In this document: positions 30,513-38,573 of the stretch, in pieces
How the letters are laid out: every line of letters begins with the position of its first letter
Position numbering within the stretch: the first letter of the stretch is position 1
The notes under the pieces: generated by a model
What the model saw: only the letters and a program-made list of their open reading frames with translations
The model's database searches: none
What the model was told of the DNA's origin: nothing
Origin: Xylanimonas protaetiae
Lineage (GTDB): Bacteria > Actinomycetota > Actinomycetes > Actinomycetales > Cellulomonadaceae
Direction: 5' to 3'
Length of the DNA: 64,000 nucleotides
NCBI RefSeq assembly: GCF_004135385.1
Contig: NZ_CP035493.1
Location: 3,477,440-3,541,439, forward strand
Translations under genes and position numbers: made by a program

Positions 30513-30602
30513 CCATGACCCCCGCTTACGCGGGGACAACAGTGTTGGCAGGAGCGATGCATCGCACCCAACCGGGCTCACCCCGCCTGGCGGCGGGACG
30601 CA
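30513..30602 (-). ncRNA. Degenerate two-repeat mini-CRISPR; candidate CreR-type crRNA-like RNA
   Basis: Two diverged copies of the array repeat, in the same orientation as the array, flank a 34-bp pseudo-spacer (30574-30541). The upstream copy (30602-30575) keeps the exact handle GTGAGCC and a rebuilt hairpin CCCGCC-GCCA-GGCGGG; the downstream copy (30540-30513, 22/28 identical) keeps the hairpin CCCCGC-GTAA-GCGGGG but has lost the handle, which it does not need. This is the pattern expected if Cas6e still makes one crRNA-like RNA. The pseudo-spacer partially matches the putative cas promoter (next entry). Known analogues are the CreR/CreA RNAs that guide Cascade to regulate promoters; function here is inferred. 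Confidence 0.75.
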
Positions 30603-30632
30603 TCCATCTTGTGACAAGATCTCCAACAGCAC

Positions 30633-30668
30633 AACGGTTGAGTTCGTTGTATAGGAGTTGCCAAGATC
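30633..30668 (-). promoter_or_regulatory. Putative cas operon promoter overlapping the pseudo-crRNA target
   Basis: A TATACA hexamer on the minus strand (30653-30648) is a plausible -10 box for the cas3 operon and for the crRNA-like element just downstream; no good -35 is seen. The plus-strand sequence from 30635 matches the pseudo-spacer at 22 of 34 positions without gaps: 1-6, 8, 9, 11, 12, 14, 15, 17, 18, 20, 25-30 and 32. It is preceded so that bases 30633-30635 read AAC, the PAM class suggested by the array. An inverted repeat ACAACG (30631-30636) / CGTTGT (30645-30650) also overlaps the -10, so a protein operator is possible. Confidence 0.6.
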
Positions 30669-30717
30669 ACATTGCGATGAGTCGATGCGCGGCCACGCTG
30701 TGTGCAAGAGTTACTGC

Positions 30718-30753
30718 GGCGGCGGCCGCAGGGCGCCGTACGCGGCCGCCGCC
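30718..30753 (-). terminator. Terminator after the ABC transporter permease
   Basis: A perfect 12-bp inverted repeat (30718-30729 with 30742-30753) around a 12-base loop begins 18 bp after the permease stop at 30772. It would separate the ABC operon from the cas promoter region. Confidence 0.65.
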
Positions 30754-30771
30754 AACTCGGACGAGGGCAAC

Positions 30772-32679
30772 TCAACGCGCACGACTCGTCTGCGACCAGC
30801 GTGACCGCGTCGTCGCGCCGAGCACGGCCGCCGTCGGGACCACCATGCCGATGAGCACGACGACCCCCACCAGCGCACCGGTCACAGCGGGGTCGACGAC
30901 GGGCACCGGCACGCCCAGCAGCCCTTGCCCGACGCCCACGAGCGCTGGCAACGCGCAGGCCAGCCCGACGACGACGGCCGTCAGGGTGGTCAGCGACGAC
31001 TCGATGACGACCATGCCCATGAGCTGCCGACGCGTCGCGCCGGTGCGGCGCAGCAGCCCGAGCTCCTCCCGCCGCGACCGGGTGACCATGACGAGCGTGT
31101 TGGCGGCCATGACGGCGACGAGCGCGAGCAGGGCGAGCAGCAACCAGGTCGAGAGGTCCTGCCGGCGGTCGGCGTCGGCCCGGACCTCCTGGGCGTACCC
31201 CTCGACGTCGGTCACCGCGAGCCCGGTGGCGGCGATCGCGGCACGTACCCGGTCGGCGTCCCTGGCCACCTGCACCAGCAGGGTCGGGTCGGAGTCCGCG
31301 ACGCTCGCACCCGGCGGGACTGCGCCGACCAGGTAGTCGCCGAGACCGAGACCGCGCTCGTACAGGGCGACGATCGTGTACTGGGTCTCGACGCCGTCGA
31401 CGCGCACGTCCACCGGGTCTCCGACACCGGCCACGCCCAGTGCGGCGTCGCGGCTGACGGCGATCGCGCGCTCCCCCGCAAGGTCGACCAGGGAGCCGGA
31501 CACCACCCCGGGATCGAGGTAGCCACCCTGGAGCGGCACGGTCCGCAGCGCCGCCGCCTCCCACGCCAGGGCGCCAAGGACGGGGACGTCCTCGTCCTCC
31601 TGGTCGATCTGGACCGTCGCGGGGATCACGGTCGTCACCCCCGTCGACACGACGCCGGGCAGCGCCGCGACCACGGACGCCTGCACGCCGCCCCCTTCCC
31701 CGCCCTGCACGACGAGGTCCGCGGTGATGCCCTCGCGGACCTGCGTCTCGGCGGCGTCGGCCATCGCCGAGCTCGCCCCCGACTGGACGGTGCCGAGCGC
31801 GAGGAGCAGGGCCAGCGGCACGATCGCGCCGGTCAGCCTGCGGGAGAACCCGTGGGCGTTGGCCAGGGCCAGCGCACCCACGGCGCCCACGCGGGACCCC
31901 GCCGTCGCGAGCGCGCGCTGCGCCGCCCACCGCACGAGGACAGGCCCGGCCAGGGCAGCGGCGAGGACAAGCACGACGGCGCCCAGCGACGAGCCGGCGG
32001 CGCCGAGCGTCCCGGGCGCGACGAACGGGGCGATCGCCACGGCCAGCCCGACGACGGCGAGCGTGACGGCGGTCCGCGCGCGCCCACGTGACAGCGCGGC
32101 CGCCTCGACGGCGGAGGCGCGCACCGCACCCGCGGGGTCGAGCCGCGCGCTCTCGCGGCCGGCGAGGCGCGCCGCCCCGAGCGCCGTGGGAACCAGGAGC
32201 GCCAGGGTGGCCAGAGCGGGCCACGGCGAGAGCGCCATCGTGAACCCGGCGGGCACGACGCCCGCGGCGGCGAGCGTCCCGGTCAGGCGCGGTGCGAGCA
32301 GCAGCCCGAGGACGACGCCGAGCGGTGCCGCGACCGCGGCGACGACGAGCACCTCGGCCGCCACGAGCCGGCGTACTTGCCCGACCGTCGCGCCGACGGC
32401 GCGCAGCAGCGCGAACTCGCGTGCCCGTGGCCGCAGCGCCACGGTGAAGGTGGACGAGACCACGAGCAGCGCGATCAGCACGGCGGTGCCCGCGAACGAC
32501 GACGCGACGGCCAGGAGCATCGACCCGGCGAGATCGCCGGCGCCGCGGACGCCCACCTCGAGCCAGGCGCCGGTCGCGGTGAGCAGCGCGGCCGAGCACG
32601 CGACGACGAGCGCGCTGCCCACCATGCTGACGCGGTGGACGCTGACGGCCGCGCGGGCGGAGGTCCAGGTGGCGTTCAT
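30772..32679 (-). CDS. FtsX-like ABC transporter permease
   Basis: A 635-residue MacB/FtsX-type permease with two FtsX-like membrane modules: an N-terminal hydrophobic segment, helices around ALLRAVGATVGQVRRLVAAE, and a C-terminal module with ELGLLRRTGATRRQLMGMV, separated by large extracytoplasmic regions. Both cytoplasmic LLR-x2-GAT coupling motifs are present. ATG 32679 overlaps the ATPase stop (ATGA), so the two form one transporter. The two-component genes upstream on the same strand suggest it is a regulated antimicrobial or lipid exporter; substrate unknown. Confidence 0.85.
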   Translation of the reverse strand: MNATWTSARAAVSVHRVSMVGSALVVACSAALLTATGAWLEVGVRGAGDLAGSMLLAVASSFAGTAVLIALLVVSSTFTVALRPRAREFALLRAVGATVGQVRRLVAAEVLVVAAVAAPLGVVLGLLLAPRLTGTLAAAGVVPAGFTMALSPWPALATLALLVPTALGAARLAGRESARLDPAGAVRASAVEAAALSRGRARTAVTLAVVGLAVAIAPFVAPGTLGAAGSSLGAVVLVLAAALAGPVLVRWAAQRALATAGSRVGAVGALALANAHGFSRRLTGAIVPLALLLALGTVQSGASSAMADAAETQVREGITADLVVQGGEGGGVQASVVAALPGVVSTGVTTVIPATVQIDQEDEDVPVLGALAWEAAALRTVPLQGGYLDPGVVSGSLVDLAGERAIAVSRDAALGVAGVGDPVDVRVDGVETQYTIVALYERGLGLGDYLVGAVPPGASVADSDPTLLVQVARDADRVRAAIAATGLAVTDVEGYAQEVRADADRRQDLSTWLLLALLALVAVMAANTLVMVTRSRREELGLLRRTGATRRQLMGMVVIESSLTTLTAVVVGLACALPALVGVGQGLLGVPVPVVDPAVTGALVGVVVLIGMVVPTAAVLGATTRSRWSQTSRAR

Positions 32680-33443
32680 CGGCCCAGCTCCGTCATGCGG
32701 GCGCTGATCTCGTCGGCGGTCGGTGCCTCGAGCCAGCCGGCGAGCCGGCCGTCCGCGAGGAAGAGCACGCGGTCGGCTGCGGCTGCGACGTGCGCGTCGT
32801 GGGTGACGACGACGAGCGTCTGCCCGAGCGCGGTCGCCGTCGTGCGCAGCACGTCCAGCACCTGCGCGCCGGTGTGGGAGTCGAGTGCCCCGGTGGGCTC
32901 GTCGGCGAAGACGACGGCGGGCCGGGTGACGAGCGCGCGGGCGATCGCGACGCGCTGCGCCTGCCCGCCCGACAGCTCGCCCGGCAGCCGGTGCTCCATA
33001 CCCTCCAGCCCGACGGCGTGCATGAGGTAGCGGCGCAGGCGGTCGTCAGGCGCGCGCCCGGCGAGCGTCAGCGGCAGGGCGACGTTCTCCGCGACGGTGA
33101 GGTGCGCGACCAGGTTGTACGCCTGGAACACGAACCCGACGCGGTCGCGGCGCAGACGGGTGACGGCGTCCGGGGAGAGCGTGGTCAGGTTGATGCCGCC
33201 GATCACCGCCGCGCCGCTGGTCGGGGTGTCCAGCCCTGCCGCGCAGTTCAGCAGCGTCGACTTGCCGGAGCCCGACGGTCCCATGATCGCGGTGAACGAT
33301 CCCGGGGCGAGGTCGAGCGACACCCCGCCGAGGGCGTCGACGGCGCCACCGCCGTCGCGATAGGTGCGCCGCACCTGTACGAGCCGGACGGCAGGCTCGA
33401 CGGCGCGGGTCACGGGCGGTGAGGCGAGCGGGGCGTAGGTCAC
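32676..33443 (-). CDS. ABC transporter ATP-binding protein (LolD/MacB type)
   Basis: A 255-residue ATPase with Walker A GPSGSGKST, Q-loop VFQAYNLVAHLT, signature [15 protein letters not shown], Walker B VVFADEPTGALD and the switch histidine in VVTHD. GTG 33443 has AGGAG seven bases upstream. It pairs with the overlapping FtsX-like permease. It lies downstream of the two-component gene pair but beyond a strong hairpin, so it probably has its own promoter in 33444-33537, perhaps controlled by that system. Confidence 0.9.
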   Translation of the reverse strand: MTYAPLASPPVTRAVEPAVRLVQVRRTYRDGGGAVDALGGVSLDLAPGSFTAIMGPSGSGKSTLLNCAAGLDTPTSGAAVIGGINLTTLSPDAVTRLRRDRVGFVFQAYNLVAHLTVAENVALPLTLAGRAPDDRLRRYLMHAVGLEGMEHRLPGELSGGQAQRVAIARALVTRPAVVFADEPTGALDSHTGAQVLDVLRTTATALGQTLVVVTHDAHVAAAADRVLFLADGRLAGWLEAPTADEISARMTELGR

Positions 33444-33537
33444 GGGGGCGCTCCTGCAGGTCAGGGCGATGGGCGTTCCATCTGCTCCGACCCTAGGAAC
33501 CGAGCGTCCGGCTTCTCTAGACGCCGCCGATGCAACC

Positions 33538-33569
33538 GCGGGGCTTGCATCCTTCGATGCAAGCCCCGC
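33538..33569 (-). terminator. Terminator after the response regulator
   Basis: A perfect 14-bp inverted repeat (33538-33551 with 33556-33569) with a four-base loop starts 7 bp after the response-regulator stop. The tight loop and position argue for an intrinsic terminator of the regulatory operon. Confidence 0.75.
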
Positions 33570-33576
33570 TTCGCGG

Positions 33577-34245
33577 TCAGTCCTCGACGACCGTGACGAC
33601 CCGGTTCTGGTACGCCCAGACGACGGCCTGAAGCCGCGAGCGCACCCCGAGCTTCGGCATTATGCGGGCGAGGTGCGACTTGACGGTGGAGACCTCGACG
33701 ACGAGCCGCGCGGCGATCTCCTCGTTGGACATGCCCTGCGCGAGCAGCAGCAGGATGTCGTTCTCGCGCGCGGTCAGCAGGTCCGCGGCCCGCCGGAGGG
33801 TCACGGGCTGCAGGCGGCGCCGGTCGGCGAACTCGCGGATCACGCGGTGCGTGAGCGTCTGGTCGAGGGTGCCGCGCCCGGCGGCGACCTGCCGGACGGC
33901 GTGCACGATCTCGTCGGGCTCGGCGTCCTTGAGCAGGAACCCGGACGCGCCGGCCTCGAGCGCCCCGAAAACGTACTCGTCGAGGTCGAACGTGGTGAGC
34001 ACCAGCACGGGGACGGGGTTCTCGACGTCGGGGCCGCACAGCTCCCGGGCGGCGCTGATGCCGTCGCGCCCGGGCATGCGGACGTCGAGGCACACGACGT
34101 CGGGGGCCAGCTCCTTTGCGAGCGCCACGGCCTGGTCGCCGTCGGCAGCGGTCCCGACGACGTCGATGTCGGGTTCGGCGGCGAGCAGCGCGGCGAGGCC
34201 CGCGCGGGCGAGCGGCTGGTCGTCGGCGATGATGACGCGGATCAC
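33577..34245 (-). CDS. NarL/LuxR-family response regulator
   Basis: A 222-residue response regulator: receiver domain with IIADDQPLARAG, phospho-acceptor Asp in VVCLDVRMPG and the conserved Lys in FLLKDAEP, then a LuxR-type HTH (LTARENDILLLLAQGMSNEEIAARLVVEVSTVKSHL). GTG 34245 is chosen because AGGAGG precedes it and it overlaps the kinase stop (GTGA). The longer open frame into the kinase region is a shadow. With the kinase it probably controls the ABC exporter downstream. Confidence 0.92.
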   Translation of the reverse strand: MIRVIIADDQPLARAGLAALLAAEPDIDVVGTAADGDQAVALAKELAPDVVCLDVRMPGRDGISAARELCGPDVENPVPVLVLTTFDLDEYVFGALEAGASGFLLKDAEPDEIVHAVRQVAAGRGTLDQTLTHRVIREFADRRRLQPVTLRRAADLLTARENDILLLLAQGMSNEEIAARLVVEVSTVKSHLARIMPKLGVRSRLQAVVWAYQNRVVTVVED

Positions 34246-35540
34246 GCGTGACCTCCTGGGTCCTCGGTGCGTCGGGCGTCGCGCGGGAGCCACAGCCGGA
34301 CCTCCCAGCCGCCGTCCACGTTGGGGCCGTGACGCAGCGTCGCCCCGACGAGCTCGGCGCGCTCCCGCATGCCGAGCAAGCCGTGGCCGCCCGACGGCGA
34401 CGACGTCGGGCGGTAGGCAGGCGGGTCGTTGCGCACGGTCAGCGCCACGCCGTCGGGGTGGGTGTCGTCCACCGTGACGACGCAGCGGGCGCCGGGTGCG
34501 TGCTGGCGTGCGTTGGCGAGCGACTCCTGCACCATGCGGTACCCGGCGGCCTGCGCGACCGGGCCGACGCTCGCCCCGAGCGAGGCGTCGTCGGCGGCGG
34601 GCAGGACCACGACCGACGCCTCGTGGCGCGCGGCCGTCGCGTCGACCAGGCCGGGGACCGCCGCCAGCGTGAGGGGCCCGAGCGCCTCGGCGGCGCCGCC
34701 CTCCCGCAGGAGCCCGACCAGGCGGCGCAGGTCGTTCAGGACGACACGGCTCTGCTCGCGCACCGCGCGCACGCCCTCGCGTGCAGCGGCGGGGTCGGTG
34801 TCGACCTGCCGGTCGATCGCCGAGAGCATCAGCGCCATCCCGGACAGGTGGTGCGCGGCGATGTCGTGCACCTCGCGGGCCATCGCGGTGCGTTCCGCGG
34901 CGACGACGCCGCGCAGCACGGCTGCCTGCTCGCGTGCCAGGGCGCGCAGCTCGCCGTCGCGCGCCGCCGCGACCGCGCGCCTGGAGGCGACCACCAGGCC
35001 GGGGATCAGCCCGACGACGACGAGGACGAGCGCGGTGCCGGCCGCAGCACCGGCCACGGTGAGCGAGAACCCGCCCTGGGCGCGCGCGAGCTCGATCGCG
35101 GAACCCGCCGCAACCACAGTCGTCGCCCCCGTCAACGCGGCCCGGAGGTGCGCCATCGGGTGCGACGCGACAGCCCGGAACGCCACCACGGGAACGGCGA
35201 GGTTCGCGGTGCCCGCGGCGTCGGAGGGATGCGTCACGGCCAGCAGGGCGAGCGCCGCGCTCACGCCGAGCAACGCCGCGACGGGCCGTCGTCGCGCCCA
35301 GGCCACGGCCACGGACTGCGCGGTCACCGCGGCGACCACCGCCCACCATCGGAGCGAGCCGGTCCCGGGCAGGACCGTCTGCGAGCCGGTGTCGAGCCGG
35401 GCCAGCGTCGGGAGTAGCAGCAGCCCGGCGACGGCGACAGCCCAGGTCACCGACGCGATCACCACGTCGGCGCGACCCAGCCGATGATCGGCCGGGGCGC
35501 TGTCAGCCAGGGGGGTCGCTCGGTCCGCCTGCGGGCTCAT
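34242..35540 (-). CDS. Sensor histidine kinase (HisKA_3/NarX-DesK type)
   Basis: A membrane kinase of about 432 residues. Several hydrophobic segments in the first 190 residues form the sensor, followed by the HisKA_3 site in TAMAREVHDIAAHHLSGM and a GHKL ATPase with QESLANARQHA and GHGLLGMRERAELVGA. The start is uncertain: ATG 35540 is used, with GTG 35561 as alternative; both lie within the 3' end of the upstream TetR gene, so translation is coupled. Partner of the response regulator downstream. Confidence 0.88.
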   Translation of the reverse strand: MSPQADRATPLADSAPADHRLGRADVVIASVTWAVAVAGLLLLPTLARLDTGSQTVLPGTGSLRWWAVVAAVTAQSVAVAWARRRPVAALLGVSAALALLAVTHPSDAAGTANLAVPVVAFRAVASHPMAHLRAALTGATTVVAAGSAIELARAQGGFSLTVAGAAAGTALVLVVVGLIPGLVVASRRAVAAARDGELRALAREQAAVLRGVVAAERTAMAREVHDIAAHHLSGMALMLSAIDRQVDTDPAAAREGVRAVREQSRVVLNDLRRLVGLLREGGAAEALGPLTLAAVPGLVDATAARHEASVVVLPAADDASLGASVGPVAQAAGYRMVQESLANARQHAPGARCVVTVDDTHPDGVALTVRNDPPAYRPTSSPSGGHGLLGMRERAELVGATLRHGPNVDGGWEVRLWLPRDARRTEDPGGHA

Positions 35541-36195
35541 GGGCACGCGCCATCGTCCCACGGCCCGCGACGGCGGCGCGGCGAGCGCCCACGGACCGCT
35601 CCTGGCTCGACGGCGCCTGGAGCATCCCCGCGATCGCGTCGGACAGGAAGGCTCCGACGGCGCGCCAGTCCGGCCGTTGCGGGGCCCGTTCGACGTCGGC
35701 GCAGGTGTTGACCACCATCCACACCATGAGCCGGGCCCTCCCCTGGGCCACCGCAGGGTCGAGCTCGGTCAGCCGGGACAGGGCGGAGCGCACGACGGCC
35801 GAGGCCAGCGGGCTGAGCTCGAGGTTGGTGCGCGCGAGCTCGCGCGTCTGCGGGTCGTCGACGAGGGTGGCGAGGAACCGCGCCCGCCAGCTCGGCCAGG
35901 GCAGCGCGTCGAGCGCGTCGGTCGTGGGCAGCACGAGCGCCCGCACGTCGTCCAGCACGGAGTCGGACCGCTCGAGCCGGTCGCGCATGGAGTCGTGCAG
36001 CTCGCGCGTGTGGCGCTCGACCAGGGCTTCGAGCAGCCCGGCCCTCCCCCCGAAGTGGTAGGCGACGGCCGAGTGGTTCCGGTGCCCGGCGTCGGCCGCG
36101 ATCCGGCGGTCGGAGACGCCGCTGATGCCCTCCTCGGCGAAGAGGCGCTCGGCCGCGTCGAGGAGCGCACTGCGCTGTGCGTCCGATCTCGTCAT
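35503..36195 (-). CDS. TetR-family transcriptional regulator
   Basis: A 230-residue TetR regulator with N-terminal LLDAAERLFAEEGISGVSDRRIAADAG and YHFGGRAGLLEALV. ATG 36195 is preferred over the TTG at 36225, which falls inside the operator. The C terminus beyond residue 190 is Arg/Ala/Gly-rich and overlaps the kinase start. It is divergent from a YhgE/Pip-like membrane gene, and the shared gap has two identical-armed palindromes, so it most likely represses that gene and itself, as QacR/TetR-type repressors do for adjacent exporters. Confidence 0.85.
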   Translation of the reverse strand: MTRSDAQRSALLDAAERLFAEEGISGVSDRRIAADAGHRNHSAVAYHFGGRAGLLEALVERHTRELHDSMRDRLERSDSVLDDVRALVLPTTDALDALPWPSWRARFLATLVDDPQTRELARTNLELSPLASAVVRSALSRLTELDPAVAQGRARLMVWMVVNTCADVERAPQRPDWRAVGAFLSDAIAGMLQAPSSQERSVGARRAAVAGRGTMARAHEPAGGPSDPPG

Positions 36196-36223
36196 GACGC
36201 CAGGGTAGGACCCTTGCCGAATC

Positions 36224-36257
36224 AAGTCACGCGACTTACCTTTAAGTCAATCGACTT
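36224..36257. promoter_or_regulatory. Twin TetR operators between divergent genes
   Basis: Two palindromes with identical arms AAGTC-N4-GACTT lie at 36224-36237 and 36244-36257, 20 bp centre to centre, i.e. on the same helix face. They sit between the TetR start (36195) and the membrane protein start (36277). A repressor dimer pair here would control both directions. Confidence 0.75.
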
Positions 36258-36276
36258 ATCTACTGACTGGACCGCC

Positions 36277-38424
36277 ATGACCTCCTCCACCGTGATCGAA
36301 CCGGCCGCCACCCCGGCCGACCCACCCGACGGGCGCGCACGCCACGCCGCCCCCGGGACCGCCCCGAGCCGGCGGACGACCATCGCCACCTACGTCGGGA
36401 TGCTCCTGTTCCCGTTCGTGATGGTCACGATGATGTACTCGACGTACGTCGGCACCATGCACGCGCCCCAGGTGCGCGACCTGCCCGTCGCCGTCGTCGG
36501 CACGAGTGCGCCTGGCTCGACCGCGACCCAGGCAGTCAACGCGCTCGACGCCGTCCCGGACTCCCAGCTCGACCCGCGGCTGGTGCCCGACGTCGCTGCC
36601 GCGCGTGACCTACTCCAGAGCCAGGACGTGGCCGCCGTCGTCGTGCCGCCCGCCACGGGCGACGACCACGCGACCGTCCTGATCGCGTCCGCGGGGGGCG
36701 CCTCCAAGACCCAGACGGTCCAGACCCTCGTCGTGCCCACGGCGGCCGGCCTGGGCTGGTCGACGCAGGTCGAGGACGTCGCTCCGCTGCCCGCCGGGGA
36801 CTCCTCGGGCACCGTGGTGATGTTCGCCGCGATGGGCATGATGCTCGCCGGCTACGTCCCGTTGAGCATCATGATGATGGGCACCCCGCACCTGCTGCGC
36901 CTGCGCCGGTTCCTGCCCGTGCTGGCGGGCTGGGCGGTCGTCGTGCCCACGGTCATCTGGCTGCTGCTCGGCCCGCTCGTGGGTGGCGTCCAGGGGCACT
37001 ACCTGACCTTCCTCGGCGTCGGCGCCCTCACGGTCTCGGCGGTCGGGCTGGTCCAGCTGTTCTTCGCCAAGGTGGCGGGCCCGCTCGCGGTGCTGCTCGG
37101 CATGCTCCTCCTCGTGGTGTTCGGCATGCCCGCCTCCAACCTGGCCCTGCCCGTCCAGTCGATGCCGGGCTTCTTCCAGGCGCTGCACCACGTGCTGCCG
37201 CTCCCCGCGGCAGGAGAGGCGCTGCGCTCGATCCTCTACTTCGACGGCGTCGGGCTCTGGCCGCACCTCGTCACGCTCGCCGTCGGCCTCGTGGTGGGCC
37301 TCGTCGCCGCGACCCTCGTGGAGCGCAAGAACGGCGACGCCATCCCGGCCGCCTCCAAGTTCACCGACTCGCGCACACCGCTGCCTGCCCTGCCCGGCGG
37401 GCCGGTGCGCTCGCGCGGCACCCGCCACTTCGCCGCTGCGGCGTTCCCGGGCACGATGCTCGTCCTGGTGGTGGGCCTCATGGGCTTCTCCATGCACGCC
37501 CCGACCGTCCACGACCTTCCGGTCGCCGTCGTCGGGCCCACGCAGGAGGCCGCGGAACAGACGGTCAGCGCCCTGGCCGGCGGGCTCGGCGACGTCGTCG
37601 ACCTCCAGGTCATGGCCTCCGCCGACGACGCCGACGCCGCCATCAAGAGCCGCGAGATCGTCGCGGCGTTCCTGCTCCCCGGCGCGACCGACGCGAGCGC
37701 GCCCGTGCTCCACACCGCCTCGGGCGCCGGGATGGCCCAGCAGCGCGCGGTCTCGGCGATCTTCACGCAGGTCACCGCCGCGCAGGGCGTCTCCCTCGAC
37801 CAGGTCGACATCGTCCCGCTGACCGACCAGGACACCCAGGGCAGCAACACCCTCTACGTCGCGATGGCGTGGGTCATGGCCGGCTTCCTCGTGTGCGCCG
37901 TGCTGCGCGGCGGGGCGCCCACGCTGCGCACCATGCACCAGCAGCTGCCGCTGCTGCTCGCGTGGGCCGTCGTCATGTCGACCTGGCTGTGGCTGCTGTT
38001 CGCGCACCTCATCGGCGCCGTCCACGGGCCCGCATGGCAGCTCATCGGCGTCGGCGCGCTGACCATCTTCTCGGTGTCCATGGCCACGTCCGTGGTGACC
38101 CGCAGCATCGGCATGGCCGCGGTCCCCGCGGTCACCGTCGTCATGCTGCTGGCCGGCGTGCCCGCCTCCGGCGGCGGCCTGTCGATCTACATGGTCCCGG
38201 AGTTCTTCCAGCGCCTGCACTCCGTCCTGCCGCTCGGCGGGGCCGTCGACGCCGTCCGGTCGATCACGTACTTCGACGGGATCGGCCTGGTGCCCGCCCT
38301 CTTCGTGATCCTCGCCTGGGGTGCGGCCGGGCTGCTCGTCAACGTCGTGCTCGACAAGCACCTGGTCAAGCGGCCGGTGAACGTGCCGCCGGAGCGGTTC
38401 ATGCCGCGTGGAGCGGCGGCCTGA
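36277..38424 (+). CDS. YhgE/Pip-like (DUF3533/ABC-2) membrane protein with internal duplication
   Basis: A 715-residue integral membrane protein built from two similar halves. Each half starts with a membrane segment, then an extracytoplasmic block with MHAP-x-V-x-DLPVAVVG (about residues 62-75 and 407-420), and ends with helices containing the matching YMVPEFFQRLHSVLPLGG-like and ITYFDGIGL-like stretches. Halves of this kind occur as single proteins in the YhgE/Pip and ABC-2 permease groups, often regulated by TetR proteins and linked to drug or lipid efflux. Start ATG 36277 has only a weak ribosome site. No ATPase is adjacent. Function inferred. Confidence 0.75.
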   Translation: MTSSTVIEPAATPADPPDGRARHAAPGTAPSRRTTIATYVGMLLFPFVMVTMMYSTYVGTMHAPQVRDLPVAVVGTSAPGSTATQAVNALDAVPDSQLDPRLVPDVAAARDLLQSQDVAAVVVPPATGDDHATVLIASAGGASKTQTVQTLVVPTAAGLGWSTQVEDVAPLPAGDSSGTVVMFAAMGMMLAGYVPLSIMMMGTPHLLRLRRFLPVLAGWAVVVPTVIWLLLGPLVGGVQGHYLTFLGVGALTVSAVGLVQLFFAKVAGPLAVLLGMLLLVVFGMPASNLALPVQSMPGFFQALHHVLPLPAAGEALRSILYFDGVGLWPHLVTLAVGLVVGLVAATLVERKNGDAIPAASKFTDSRTPLPALPGGPVRSRGTRHFAAAAFPGTMLVLVVGLMGFSMHAPTVHDLPVAVVGPTQEAAEQTVSALAGGLGDVVDLQVMASADDADAAIKSREIVAAFLLPGATDASAPVLHTASGAGMAQQRAVSAIFTQVTAAQGVSLDQVDIVPLTDQDTQGSNTLYVAMAWVMAGFLVCAVLRGGAPTLRTMHQQLPLLLAWAVVMSTWLWLLFAHLIGAVHGPAWQLIGVGALTIFSVSMATSVVTRSIGMAAVPAVTVVMLLAGVPASGGGLSIYMVPEFFQRLHSVLPLGGAVDAVRSITYFDGIGLVPALFVILAWGAAGLLVNVVLDKHLVKRPVNVPPERFMPRGAAA

Positions 38425-38427
38425 GCA

Positions 38428-38486
38428 GCCGACGCACGACGGCCGGTCACCGAGGCGCTCTCGGTGGCCGGCCGTCGTGCGTCGGC
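38428..38486 (+). terminator. Strong terminator after the membrane protein
   Basis: A 27-bp inverted repeat (38428-38454 with 38460-38486) with a five-base loop and one position that is only a G.U wobble pair starts four bases after the stop codon. It separates the TetR-controlled gene from the helicase promoter. Confidence 0.8.
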
Positions 38487-38505
38487 ACGCCAGGACCGGC
38501 CCGCG

Positions 38506-38535
38506 TTGCCACCCGGTGACGCGCACGGGTAAGGT
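38506..38535 (+). promoter_or_regulatory. Candidate promoter of the HelD/HelR-like gene
   Basis: TTGCCA (38506-38511) and TAAGGT (38530-38535) are separated by 18 bp, followed about 27 bp later by GGAGGT and the GTG start at 38574. It fits a housekeeping sigma factor of actinobacteria. Confidence 0.55.
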
Positions 38536-38573
38536 CCTTCGGCTCCCCACCCGCTCTGTTCCGGAGGTCTGCC

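Noticed and set aside
33538-33569. Half-sites GGGGCTTGC and GCAAGCCCC resembling the rifamycin-associated element
   Set aside because: The halves are 10 bp apart instead of about 1, they lie at the end of a response-regulator gene and far from the HelR-like gene; a terminator hairpin explains them.
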